Source of the DNA: Acidobacteriota bacterium
GTDB lineage: Bacteria; Acidobacteriota; Terriglobia; UBA7540
Direction of reading: 5' to 3'
NCBI GenBank assembly: GCA_021827245.1
Contig: JAKAWN010000038.1
Span: forward strand, 8,968 to 26,664
Length of the DNA stretch: 17,697 nt
Positions 1 to 7,645 of the stretch are shown here, piece by piece (position 1 is the stretch's first letter; every line of letters starts with the position of its first letter). The notes under the pieces are model-generated. The model had not been told where the DNA came from. It saw nothing but the letters and a program-made list of their open reading frames with translations, and did not search any database. A program made the position numbers and the translations under genes.

Positions 1-1
1 G

Positions 2-1936
2 AAAGGGATGTATTTCGGGGTGCGCGACGGGCTGATCTATAATTTGCGAACCAAGCAGAGCCTGCTCCTTGCCGCGCTCACAGCCGGCCGGTTTATGACT
101 GCCTTGCACCTGAGAGTTCAGCAGCCTCCCATGGGCTCCTCAACCATCGGCTCTTTCACGGTGGATTCAACCGGAACAACCGAGGCCGTACTGGAAAGAG
201 ACGACATTGCTCCGGATCAACAGATCCAATTGAGCCTTCCCGTTGCCCCGGGCAAAGAGCTGAGTTCGGAGCGCGTGATGTTTGCCGCCGGCCCGGACTA
301 CCACGCGCAACTGGAAGCATATGGTGTGGCCGTGCGCCGTCTGCACCACGCCCTTGTTTCCAGCATGCCGCCCATGGGCTGGTGGAGCTGGACGGCCTTT
401 TACGGTGGAATCAATGAGGGCGAGGTTTTGACCAACGCCAAATGGCTCGCGCAGCATCTCAAGTCGCTCGGCTTCGACTACTGCCACATCGACGAGGGAT
501 ACGATTACGCCCGCGGCGAATATGTCACGACAAACGCAACGCAATTTCCCGACGGGATGCGCAAGATCGGCTACAAAATCACGAACATGGGCCTGAAGCT
601 GGCCGTCTGGACGGCCCCCTTTGAGGTCGCGCAGCGCGCCTGGGTGTACCAGCATCACAAAGACTGGCTGGTCCACGATGCCCAAGGGCGGCCCATCCGG
701 ATCGACTATGTGTCCCGGCACGTCGATCCGCTCTATGTCCTCGACACCACGAATCCCGGTGCCCAGCAATACCTGCGTATGACCTATCGGGTCCTGACCC
801 GCGAGTGGGGCGTTCGCTACATCAAGCTCGACTTCATGGATTCTTCCGCGATTGAAGGCTATTACTATCGGCCGCACACCACGGCCCTCCAGGCGGAACG
901 TATCGGGCTCAAGATCATCCGCGAGGCGGTGGGCGACGGGGTGCTGCTGGATAAGGACGGCAGTCCCATGCTCACTCCCGTTGGCCTGGTCGATGAAGGG
1001 CGCATCGCGCCGGACACGGGCCATTCATTTTCAGCCAGCCAGGATGCCGATCCCAACATCGCCGCGCGCTTTTACATGAACCGAAACTTTTACATTGCCG
1101 ATCCAGACGCCTTCAGCGTTTCAACGGAAGTGGAGCCTGAGCAGTCATGGCACAATCGCAAGAAGCCGCTGACTTTTGATGAGGCCGAAGTGCAGATTGT
1201 CCTTGCCGCGGTTGCTGGCGGAATGTACGAGATCGGCGATGATCTGCCGACTCTCGCTTCCTCGCCTCGGCGGCTGGCGCTGGTGGAAAACAAAAACCTG
1301 CTGTGGATGGTGGAATTGCGGCGGGCCGCGATCCCGTTGGATCTGATGAGCTTTCCCATTCAGGATGAGATGCCCAGCGAGTATTTCTTGAAGGAAGATG
1401 CGCGCCAGTCGATGCTGGCGGTTTTCAATTGGACCGAGGTGCCGCGGTCTCACACGCTCGAGCTCAGCGGCCTGGGCCTTCCGCCAGGACGTCCGTATGA
1501 GGCGTATGATGCGCTCGACGGGGACAAACCGGTTGTCATCCAGGCTGGAAGTCTCAGTATTGCCCATCAGCCTCCGCACTCCGTCAGGCTGATCAAGATC
1601 ATTGACACCTCCGTGCCGGCGGCAGCGCCTGCCGTTTCGCTGGATGCGCCCAAGGCGGCGGCAACAGGCGAGCCGGTTCGCCTTCGGGCCATCGCCGACC
1701 AGCACGGCGTGCCCGCACTGTCGTACCACTGGGATTTCGGCGACGGAACAACCGCCAGCGGCCCTGAGGTCAGCCACACCTTCACCAGGGTTGCCGACTA
1801 CAACGTAAAGTTGAAGGTCGATGGTGTTGACGGGATTCCGGCAGAGAAGGATGTTACGATTGCCGTTCGGGGCACGCTGCAAACGGCTTTCCATCTGCTC
1901 CAGAACCGGCGCTACGTGGAGCCCGGCAGCAAGTAA
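2..1936 (+). CDS. GH36-type alpha-galactosidase-like glycoside hydrolase with C-terminal PKD domain (5' partial)
   Basis: Residues are numbered from the ATG at 8. The reading frame is open to the left edge, and only about 122 residues precede the catalytic barrel, whereas GH36 enzymes carry a much longer beta-sandwich there, so the gene probably begins outside the window. The TIM barrel starts at the aromatic motif MGWWSWTAFYGG (123-134), followed by FDYCHIDEGYD (156-166). YIKLDF (271-276) carries the likely nucleophile D275, and GRIAPDTG (331-338) carries the likely acid/base D336; both are typical clan GH-D motifs. A beta domain follows, then a PKD domain at about 541-622 with WDFGDG at 575-580. 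PKD modules are typical of secreted enzymes. The family hydrolyses alpha-galactosides or related alpha-linked sugars; the exact substrate cannot be read from sequence. The signal peptide, if any, lies outside the window. Confidence 0.85.
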   Translation, partial: KGMYFGVRDGLIYNLRTKQSLLLAALTAGRFMTALHLRVQQPPMGSSTIGSFTVDSTGTTEAVLERDDIAPDQQIQLSLPVAPGKELSSERVMFAAGPDYHAQLEAYGVAVRRLHHALVSSMPPMGWWSWTAFYGGINEGEVLTNAKWLAQHLKSLGFDYCHIDEGYDYARGEYVTTNATQFPDGMRKIGYKITNMGLKLAVWTAPFEVAQRAWVYQHHKDWLVHDAQGRPIRIDYVSRHVDPLYVLDTTNPGAQQYLRMTYRVLTREWGVRYIKLDFMDSSAIEGYYYRPHTTALQAERIGLKIIREAVGDGVLLDKDGSPMLTPVGLVDEGRIAPDTGHSFSASQDADPNIAARFYMNRNFYIADPDAFSVSTEVEPEQSWHNRKKPLTFDEAEVQIVLAAVAGGMYEIGDDLPTLASSPRRLALVENKNLLWMVELRRAAIPLDLMSFPIQDEMPSEYFLKEDARQSMLAVFNWTEVPRSHTLELSGLGLPPGRPYEAYDALDGDKPVVIQAGSLSIAHQPPHSVRLIKIIDTSVPAAAPAVSLDAPKAAATGEPVRLRAIADQHGVPALSYHWDFGDGTTASGPEVSHTFTRVADYNVKLKVDGVDGIPAEKDVTIAVRGTLQTAFHLLQNRRYVEPGSK

Positions 1937-1950
1937 TATGAAGGCAAGAA

Positions 1951-1992
1951 GGGTGGAGAGCAATCATCGGGTGGGAATGGTGCTCTCTACCC
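1951..1992 (+). terminator. 12-bp inverted repeat downstream of the GH36-like gene
   Basis: The arm GGGTGGAGAGCA (1951-1962) pairs with TGCTCTCTACCC (1981-1992) over 12 positions, eleven Watson-Crick and one G-U, around an 18-nt loop. It begins 15 nt after the stop codon. No T-run follows, so it is not a classic intrinsic terminator. It could be an RNA-stabilising or Rho-assisted hairpin, or an operator for the permease downstream. Confidence 0.5.
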
Positions 1993-1998
1993 GGATCA

Positions 1999-2121
1999 TA
2001 ATTTATACATTCGGTAACGGGGTGGATTAGAATGTCGGGGGGGCAAACCGGTTGAGCATTAACTATACAAGAGATTTGGCTGCCGGATCCTTCCAGAAAG
2101 GACTGAAACATAATATAAATC
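1999..2121 (+). promoter_or_regulatory. AT-rich leader of the permease gene
   Basis: This stretch is clearly richer in A+T than its surroundings and holds several -10-like hexamers (TATACA around 2008 and 2064, TAATAT around 2111), none with a convincing -35 partner. AAAGGA at 2097-2102 is too far (19 nt) from the GTG start to be a normal ribosome-binding site. I infer that the permease promoter lies here but cannot choose a position. Confidence 0.3.
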
Positions 2122-3507
2122 GTGGCTGACAATATAACGACAGCGGCTCCGACCCAGCTGCGGTTGAAAAGAGTCCTGACCTTATGGGACCTTGTCTTTT
2201 ATGGCATGGTGCTGATCCAGCCTACGGCGCCGATCCCGCTGTTTGGCGTAGCTCAGAAATTATCGAACGGCCACACCGTGACCACGATTCTCATCGCTAT
2301 GCTGGCGATGATGGCGACTGCGTTTAGTTACGGCCGCATGGCTGCAGTATACCCTTCGGCCGGGTCGGCCTACACCTATGTGGGCAGAACTATCAATCCT
2401 CATTTAGGCTTTCTTATCGGCTGGGCTATGATTCTGGATTACATCCTGCAACCTCTGATTACTACGATATGGATCGCCGTGGCTATTCACAGCCGCTATA
2501 TTCCGCACATGCCTTACGCTGTGGCAGCGTTGTTCGTAGCTGCGATTTTGACCATGCTCAATCTGCGCGGTATAAGGTCCTCGGCGCGGGCCAATAAAAT
2601 CCTGCTGGTTTGTATGTGCGTGGTTGTGACGGCATTTCTCTTGCTGGCGGTGCATTACCTCTATCATGCCGGGGGCTGGGGAGGGCTCTTCTCAGAGAAG
2701 CCATTCTACGATCCCAAAACGTTTCACGCCCATCAAGTTTGGATGGCCACGTCGTTCGCCGCCCTCACCTACATTGGCTTTGACGGTATCACCACGTTGT
2801 CTGAGGAAGTTGAAAATCCCAAGCGGAACGTCCTGCTCGCAACCGTGCTGGTCTGTTTCTTGACAGGGGTATTGAGCGCGATCGAGGTCTACTTAGGCCA
2901 GCGGGTGTGGCCCAACTGGCATACCTTCACCAATCTGGAAACAGCCTTCATGGATGTCTGCCGCCGCGTGGGGGGCATTCCGCTGTATGAGGCCATGGGC
3001 GCCATTTTGATCTTGGCCCTTTTCGGCAGCGGTTTGACGGGCGGCTTGGGGGCGGCCCGGCTGCTCTTCGGCATGGGACGCGACGGGGTACTGCCCAAAA
3101 AGTTTTTTGGCCACCTCAGCGATAAAACCAGCACGCCCACATACAATATCCTTCTAATCGGTATCATCGCGTTCGCGGGCGCCGTTGGCCTGAATTATAT
3201 CGGCAATGCTTTCGAACACGCTGGCGAGTTGCTGAACTTTGGCGCCTTTCTTGCCTTCATGGGCGTCAATTTCTCCTCGTTCTGGCACTTTTGCATCGTT
3301 CAGCGCCACCAGCGTCGGGTGAACATTCTGAAGGATGCCGTTTTGCCCCTCATTGGTCTAGTATTTTGTGCTCTTATTTGGTGGAACCTCAACATCGTTG
3401 CCAAGACCGTGGGCGCGATCTGGTTTACGGTTGGCTTGGTGTACATCGGCGTGAGCACAAAGGGCTTCCGCCAGAGGCCAAAGATGATCGATTTCAGCGA
3501 AGGTTAA
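2122..3507 (+). CDS. APC-superfamily amino acid/polyamine permease, PuuP-like
   Basis: A 461-residue polytopic inner-membrane transporter with about twelve hydrophobic segments. The order of motifs follows the E. coli putrescine importer PuuP as I remember it: LWDLVFYG (21-28) in helix 1, PSAGSAYTYVGRTINPHLGF (78-97), IGFDGITTLSEEVENPKR (218-235) and LLNFGAFLAFMGVNFS (370-385). These mark the APC family, which takes up amines or amino acids by cation symport or exchange. The start is GTG at 2122, because an in-frame TAA lies two codons upstream and the first hydrophobic helix follows at a normal distance. No good Shine-Dalgarno is visible. It stands alone, with a 185-bp gap before and a 247-bp gap after. 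Putrescine is a reasonable guess for the substrate; other amines or amino acids are possible. Confidence 0.85.
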   Translation: MADNITTAAPTQLRLKRVLTLWDLVFYGMVLIQPTAPIPLFGVAQKLSNGHTVTTILIAMLAMMATAFSYGRMAAVYPSAGSAYTYVGRTINPHLGFLIGWAMILDYILQPLITTIWIAVAIHSRYIPHMPYAVAALFVAAILTMLNLRGIRSSARANKILLVCMCVVVTAFLLLAVHYLYHAGGWGGLFSEKPFYDPKTFHAHQVWMATSFAALTYIGFDGITTLSEEVENPKRNVLLATVLVCFLTGVLSAIEVYLGQRVWPNWHTFTNLETAFMDVCRRVGGIPLYEAMGAILILALFGSGLTGGLGAARLLFGMGRDGVLPKKFFGHLSDKTSTPTYNILLIGIIAFAGAVGLNYIGNAFEHAGELLNFGAFLAFMGVNFSSFWHFCIVQRHQRRVNILKDAVLPLIGLVFCALIWWNLNIVAKTVGAIWFTVGLVYIGVSTKGFRQRPKMIDFSEG

Positions 3508-3603
3508 TAGTCAGAGGCCTTACGCGCCCGAAAAGCGGATGCTGCAATTTCTATCCAGCGAGGCGCTGATACCGTAAATCTGAACAACTTGGCTTTGAGA
3601 CCC

Positions 3604-3635
3604 GTAGCCGTCGGGCGGCATAAAGCCGCCGCTAC
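3604..3635 (-). repeat. Palindromic repeat unit 1 (GTAGCGGCG family)
   Basis: GGCGGC (3614-3619) pairs with GCCGCC (3625-3630) around ATAAA, and outer GTAGC/GCTAC arms flank it. Read on the minus strand it begins with the family head GTAGCGGCG. Stem positions 10/18 and 11/17 are G-C and C-G, a different pairing from other units. Confidence 0.7.
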
Positions 3636-3657
3636 ATCAACCTTGACCTTGAGATGC

Positions 3658-3681
3658 GTAGCGGCGAGTTCATCTCGTTAT
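3658..3681 (+). repeat. Palindromic repeat unit 2 (GTAGCGGCG family)
   Basis: It starts with the identical 9-nt head GTAGCGGCG. CGAG pairs with CTCG around a short loop, so the stem is kept although its bases differ from units 4-6 (A-T at 10/18, G-C at 11/17). Confidence 0.6.
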
Positions 3682-3683
3682 CT

Positions 3684-3705
3684 GGCGGCACAAAGCCGCT
3701 GCCAC
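3684..3705 (-). repeat. Palindromic repeat unit 3 (GTAGCGGCG family, diverged)
   Basis: GGCGGC (3684-3689) pairs with GCCGCT (3695-3700) around ACAAA, followed by GCCAC, a decayed GCTAC end. It is inverted relative to unit 2 and lies 2 nt away, forming a head-out pair like that at 7601-7669. Confidence 0.6.
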
Positions 3706-3719
3706 TCCGCCATCTCGCT

Positions 3720-3725
3720 TATAAT
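3720..3725 (+). promoter_or_regulatory. Candidate -10 box for purSL
   Basis: A perfect TATAAT lies about 30 nt before the purSL ATG, giving a leader of roughly 20-25 nt. The matching -35 position falls at the end of repeat unit 3 and shows no consensus hexamer, so the call rests on the -10 box alone. Confidence 0.4.
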
Positions 3726-3754
3726 AGTGGGTCAGCGTCGCAACTGAATTCCTC

Positions 3755-6559
3755 ATGGCGATTCACACGGTCTACACACTTTCTCGCGATGACCCGGAAG
3801 CGCGCAACTGGGTTGCGTTTTTCCGTCGGCATGGTTACACGCGGCTCAGCCAGATGACGATCGAGCGTGTCTTTTGGCTGGAGGGCTACGTCGATGTTAG
3901 CAAGCTCTACCCGCTGCTGATCAATCCTCTTTACCAGACGGGCTCAGACCATTCGCAGCTCGATCCGGCGCACGGTCCTGTCGTAGAAATCGCCTATCGT
4001 CCCGCCGTGACGGACCCGGAAACGCCTTCCATCCTGGAGGGTGCGCACGCCCTCGGCGAAACCGGCTTGACCTTCGCGCGATTGAGCCGGCGCTACCAGT
4101 TTACCGGACTCGATGAATCCGAAGCGCGGAAGCTTGCTGCTCGCTTTCTTTATAACAAGATTGTGGAACGCGTACGCGAGCCGGGCGAAATCGCCGAAAC
4201 CCTCCGCCCGTCCGGCAAGCCCGATCCTGTCACGGAAATTTCGCTGCGTGGCCTCAGCGACCAGGAACTTGCGGCCCTCTCGGCCGAGCGCTCCTGGTAT
4301 GCTCCTCTCTCCCAGATGAAAGCCATCCAGGCGCATGAATTGCAGCGCGGCAGGCCGCACACTGACGCCGAAATCGAAATCCTCGTCCAAAGCTGGAGCG
4401 ACCATTGCTACCACACCACGTGGAAAAGCCTTGGCTTGCTCAAGCGCCTCAGCCAGGCCACCACGCGGATCAACCACCCGCTCGTCGTTTCGTCTTTCAA
4501 AGACAATGCAGGCGGCATGGAGTTTTACGATGGCTGGGTGATCACCATCAAAGGTGAAACACACAATTTCCCCAGTTCCATCGCGCCCTTCGGCGGGATC
4601 GCCACCAAGCACGGCGGCGTGATTCGCGACACGCTGGGTTTTGGCAAAGGCGCTTATCCCATTGGCGGCACCACGGTGATGGGGACCATGGACCCGCGCA
4701 TGGCGGACGACGATGTCCCTGCTGGCGCTCTGCATCCGCAGTTGATCGTCACCGAATCCATCCGCGCAACCGCTTACTATGTGAATCCCATGGGCATCCC
4801 AATGATGCATCCGGTCTACCGCATTCATCCGGGTTACGCCAAGTGCTTCGCACTCGGGCACTCCGTCGGGCTGATCCCTGCAAAGGACGCACTGAAGGAT
4901 TCACCCGTGCCCGGAGATATCGCTTTGCTGATTGGCGGCGAAACCGGGCGCGACGGCATTCACGGCGCAACCGCCAGTTCTACGGGAATGACCGGAACGA
5001 CGCTCGAAAAGGAATTCGCCGCCGTCCAGATCGGCCACCCCATCACTGAGCGGCGATTCACTTCCGCTATTCCTGTTCTGCGCGATGCCGGGTGCATTCG
5101 CACGATCACGGACCTTGGCGCCGGCGGAATCTCTTCGGCTGCCGGGGAAATTGCCGCCGAGACGGGCATTGAGCTTGATCTTGACCGCGTGCCGTTGAAA
5201 GACGCCAGCCTCACGGCCTGGGAAATCCTTCTTTCAGAATCGCAGGAGCGGATGCTGGTGGTCGTCCCGCTGGAAAAGCTTGACCAGGCGCGCGAAATTC
5301 TCGACCGCTATGACGTTGCCCATGTCGAGTTCGGGCGCTTTACCGATCGGCAAAGGCTCCAGGCCGCTTGGCATGGGAAGCAGGTTGTGGACCTCGATAT
5401 GGCTTTTCTGTGGAAAGGCTGCCCGATCGACTCCACTCCCGTCGTGCCACGTGAGCGATCGCTTCAGCCTCTTTCAATTCCCGAACCCGGAACCCAGGAG
5501 GAGTGGAACAAGGCCGTCGAAAGCGTGATTTCGCATTACCATTGCGCCGACCAGAGTGCTGCCGGCGTCCGGTTTGATACCACCGTGCAAGGCCGGACGG
5601 CCATCGGCCCTTACGGCGGGCGAAACCACCGCATGCCGACTAATATTTACGTTTCCGCGCCGCTTCGCGACAAATCGTACGGCATGATCACAACCCTGGC
5701 GTTCAACCCGTTTTACAGCGAGGTCGATCCCGCCGGCATGGCGCGCCTGATGCTGATTGAAGCGGTCACCAAAGCCGTGGCGGCTGGAACCACCTACACG
5801 GAAGTGGTCCTATGCGACAATTTCTATACGCCGCGTGTCACTCCGCAAATTGCCTCTGACCTGTCGCAGATGGTTGACGCTATCGCCGGCCTTTCCCAGG
5901 ACCTGGGAATTCCGTTTATATCCGGCAAGGATTCCAGTTCCGGGACCTTTGAATCTGCGGGACAAAAAATCGACGTTCCCATGACTCTTGCGGTGGCTGC
6001 CATGGGCCGCGTCCTGGATGTGAAAGACGTTGTCACAAAAGACTTCAAGCGCCCGGGAAACAAGCTTGTCCTCCTCGGCCCGGCGGGGTCTGACGGGCTG
6101 TGCGGCAGCGTTTACGCTGATACGCTCGGCCAGCGCGGCGACCGCTTGTTCAATCCAGGCAATTCTGCTGCGGTTCAGTCCGTATGGGACACTGTGCTCG
6201 CCATGCATGCGGAGGACCTCTATGTTTCTGGCTCGGCCATCGCCGAAGGAGGCTTGCTTCTCCGGCTTTTTGAGGCGGCGTTCGGATCAGGACTCGGCGC
6301 GCGCATCGATCTGAGCTCGGGAACATTCGACCGCCGGGACGAATTGCTTTTTGGTGAGTTTATCGGGAGTGTGTTGCTGGAAGTCTCGTCCGACGTTGAG
6401 CAGGACCTTGGAGGGTTGTTCATTCCCCACCTGACGATTGGAGAAGTCATCGCAGAGCCACGGCTGGTTCTGGCCGAGGATGACACTGTTCAGTGGCAGC
6501 AGAACGTGGCCGAACTGGCAGAGGCCTGGAGCAAAACCTTCCGCGAGGTGGTGGAATAA
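3755..6559 (+). CDS. purL: Phosphoribosylformylglycinamidine synthase, fused PurS-PurL (PurSL)
   Basis: The synthetase part of FGAM synthase, the fourth step of de novo purine synthesis. It converts FGAR, ATP and ammonia (from PurQ) to FGAM in the cytoplasm. At 934 residues it is longer than stand-alone PurL (about 720-750). Residues 75-140 read as a PurS domain, and residues 1-62 look like a second, degenerate PurS-like repeat. The PurL part starts near 165 with HTDAEIEILVQSWSDHC (202-218; catalytic-type H217, with D216 where Glu is usual). It continues with KGETHNFPSS (266-275), FGGIATKHGGVIRD (279-292), GGETGRDGIHGAT (394-406), ITDLGAGGISSAAGEIA (451-467), SESQERML (494-501) and SGKDSS (723-728). 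The chosen ATG lacks an obvious Shine-Dalgarno but is placed well after a TATAAT box. purQ follows after 2 nt. Confidence 0.97.
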   Translation: MAIHTVYTLSRDDPEARNWVAFFRRHGYTRLSQMTIERVFWLEGYVDVSKLYPLLINPLYQTGSDHSQLDPAHGPVVEIAYRPAVTDPETPSILEGAHALGETGLTFARLSRRYQFTGLDESEARKLAARFLYNKIVERVREPGEIAETLRPSGKPDPVTEISLRGLSDQELAALSAERSWYAPLSQMKAIQAHELQRGRPHTDAEIEILVQSWSDHCYHTTWKSLGLLKRLSQATTRINHPLVVSSFKDNAGGMEFYDGWVITIKGETHNFPSSIAPFGGIATKHGGVIRDTLGFGKGAYPIGGTTVMGTMDPRMADDDVPAGALHPQLIVTESIRATAYYVNPMGIPMMHPVYRIHPGYAKCFALGHSVGLIPAKDALKDSPVPGDIALLIGGETGRDGIHGATASSTGMTGTTLEKEFAAVQIGHPITERRFTSAIPVLRDAGCIRTITDLGAGGISSAAGEIAAETGIELDLDRVPLKDASLTAWEILLSESQERMLVVVPLEKLDQAREILDRYDVAHVEFGRFTDRQRLQAAWHGKQVVDLDMAFLWKGCPIDSTPVVPRERSLQPLSIPEPGTQEEWNKAVESVISHYHCADQSAAGVRFDTTVQGRTAIGPYGGRNHRMPTNIYVSAPLRDKSYGMITTLAFNPFYSEVDPAGMARLMLIEAVTKAVAAGTTYTEVVLCDNFYTPRVTPQIASDLSQMVDAIAGLSQDLGIPFISGKDSSSGTFESAGQKIDVPMTLAVAAMGRVLDVKDVVTKDFKRPGNKLVLLGPAGSDGLCGSVYADTLGQRGDRLFNPGNSAAVQSVWDTVLAMHAEDLYVSGSAIAEGGLLLRLFEAAFGSGLGARIDLSSGTFDRRDELLFGEFIGSVLLEVSSDVEQDLGGLFIPHLTIGEVIAEPRLVLAEDDTVQWQQNVAELAEAWSKTFREVVE

Positions 6560-6561
6560 CC

Positions 6562-7296
6562 GTGGCCCAGATCGCGATTCTCTACGCACCCGGCACCAAC
6601 TGCCACGAAGAAACGGCGGCGGCAGTGGAGCGCGCCGGTGGCAAACCCACGCTGCTCCATCTGCACGAACTGCTGGCCGGCCACAACAACCTTATGAATT
6701 ACGCAGCCGCAATCGTTCCTGGCGGCTTTTCCTACGGCGACCACCTTGCCGCCGGCCGGATCTTCGCCACCCTATTGGTGGCCAGGCTTCGTGATCAACT
6801 TCAAGCTTTTCTTGAAGCCGAGCGCCCTATACTTGGCATTTGCAACGGTTTCCAGGTGCTCACGGAAGCCGGCATCCTTCCAAACCGACAGCCCGGCGTG
6901 CGAGGCATGGCGATGCTGGAAAACCAGTCGTCCCATTTCGAAGACCGGAAAGTGCGCCTGCTGGTTTCCGCTGAAGCGTCGATGTGGACCGAGGGCCTGG
7001 CAGGCCAGGTGCTGAGAATGCCCAGCGCCCACGCGGAAGGCCGCGCGATGATCTCGGAAATCGCCGGATCAGTACGTCCTCGCGTTGCGTTTCAATATAC
7101 CGACGTCGAGGGGAAGCCTTCAATGGAGTATCCCCACAATCCCAACGGCTCGCCCGACGCAATTGCCGGCGTCACCGACGAAACCGGTCTCGTCCTCGGC
7201 CTGATGCCTCACCCCGAACGCGCCTCACTCCCCGCCCACTATTCCCACGACGGCCTGAAGTTGTTCGAGAACCTCGTCCGCTGGCTCAAACGCTGA
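6562..7296 (+). CDS. purQ: Phosphoribosylformylglycinamidine synthase, glutaminase subunit PurQ
   Basis: A class I glutamine amidotransferase of 244 residues that releases ammonia from glutamine and passes it to PurSL. The nucleophile is C94 in LGICNGFQ (91-98), and H217 with E219 in MPHPER complete the triad. GGFSYGDHLAAGRIFA (54-69) is the family's oxyanion-side motif. The GTG start at 6562 is preferred over upstream in-frame codons because homologues begin with a similar short beta strand before PGTNC. It follows the purSL stop by 2 nt, and a GAGGTGG ribosome-binding sequence lies at 6545-6551 inside the end of purSL. This spacing means co-transcription and probable translational coupling, as expected for subunits of one complex. 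Confidence 0.96.
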   Translation: MAQIAILYAPGTNCHEETAAAVERAGGKPTLLHLHELLAGHNNLMNYAAAIVPGGFSYGDHLAAGRIFATLLVARLRDQLQAFLEAERPILGICNGFQVLTEAGILPNRQPGVRGMAMLENQSSHFEDRKVRLLVSAEASMWTEGLAGQVLRMPSAHAEGRAMISEIAGSVRPRVAFQYTDVEGKPSMEYPHNPNGSPDAIAGVTDETGLVLGLMPHPERASLPAHYSHDGLKLFENLVRWLKR

Positions 7297-7298
7297 TT

Positions 7299-7322
7299 GT
7301 AGCGGCGCTCTGTGAGCGACGG
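7299..7322 (+). repeat. Palindromic repeat unit 4 (GTAGCGGCG family)
   Basis: It begins 3 nt after the purQ stop with GTAGCGGCG. CGCTC pairs with GAGCG around TGT. It differs from unit 5 at only two positions. A short CCTTT follows, so it may help end purSLQ transcription. Confidence 0.75.
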
Positions 7323-7419
7323 CCTTTGGTCAGCTAGAAAAACAACATCATGTCTTCGCGCTTGCGATGCTTAAGATACCGTTGTTCTAACCTGCCAACT
7401 ACACCTCCTGAAACGGGCG

Positions 7420-7425
7420 TACAAT
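7420..7425 (+). promoter_or_regulatory. Weak -10-like box before the 45-codon ORF
   Basis: TACAAT lies 26 nt upstream of the small ORF's ATG. No -35 hexamer is evident at the right distance, so this is tentative. The same hexamer also sits upstream of two other genes here (10459-10464 and 17660-17665, both minus strand). Confidence 0.25.
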
Positions 7426-7437
7426 AGCTAATAATAG

Positions 7438-7443
7438 AAGGAG
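7438..7443 (+). promoter_or_regulatory. Strong ribosome-binding site for the 45-codon ORF
   Basis: AAGGAG is followed, after 7 nt, by ATG at 7451. It is one of the two best ribosome-binding sites in the window and is the main reason to regard the short ORF as translated. Confidence 0.7.
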
Positions 7444-7450
7444 ATCAAAA

Positions 7451-7588
7451 ATGAATGACTCCTACGCCTTGCAGATTTCAAACCAGCTCGGCAAGATCGT
7501 CATCGAGCTTGCGGCCATTCGTGCAGCTCTTGAGAAGCTCGTCGCACAACAGGACCACCCTACCTACACTCAGGAGAAGCGCTATTAG
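7451..7588 (+). CDS. Small protein of 45 residues, unknown function
   Basis: The ORF reads MNDSYALQISNQ at the N-terminus and ends QEKRY before a TAG stop. Residues 6-34 form one amphipathic helix with hydrophobic residues at roughly heptad spacing (L7, I9, L13, I16, I18, L20, I24, L28, L31), so a short coiled coil or self-associating helix is likely. There is no signal peptide, cysteine or long hydrophobic run. Support comes from the AAGGAG site 7 nt before the ATG and from its placement between two palindromic repeat units. It lies downstream of purQ on the same strand, 154 nt away, and converges with the prepilin peptidase gene. I do not recognise a family. Confidence 0.6.
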   Translation: MNDSYALQISNQLGKIVIELAAIRAALEKLVAQQDHPTYTQEKRY

Positions 7589-7600
7589 CAACCACCCGCT

Positions 7601-7624
7601 GTAGCGGCGCTCTATGAGCGCCGG
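7601..7624 (+). repeat. Palindromic repeat unit 5 (GTAGCGGCG family)
   Basis: Perfect 7-bp stem GGCGCTC/GAGCGCC (7606-7612 with 7616-7622) around TAT, after the GTAGC head. CTTTT follows at 7625-7629, so on the plus strand it also resembles an intrinsic terminator for the 45-codon ORF. Confidence 0.8.
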
Positions 7625-7645
7625 CTTTTGCTTGAAAAATAACTT

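Noticed and set aside
167..1963. Long minus-strand frames (285 and 272 residues) over the GH36-like gene
   Set aside because: They lie antisense to a gene with clear catalytic motifs, show no recognisable domains, and look like codon-bias shadows.
3944..4861. 305-residue minus-strand frame within purSL
   Set aside because: Antisense to conserved PurL motifs; composition is rich in Arg/Gly/Ala with no domain pattern.
6493..6561. Longer PurQ reading from 6493
   Set aside because: It would overlap purSL by 67 bases, and the added residues are unlike the PurQ N-terminus; the GTG at 6562 fits the family and the 2-nt spacing.
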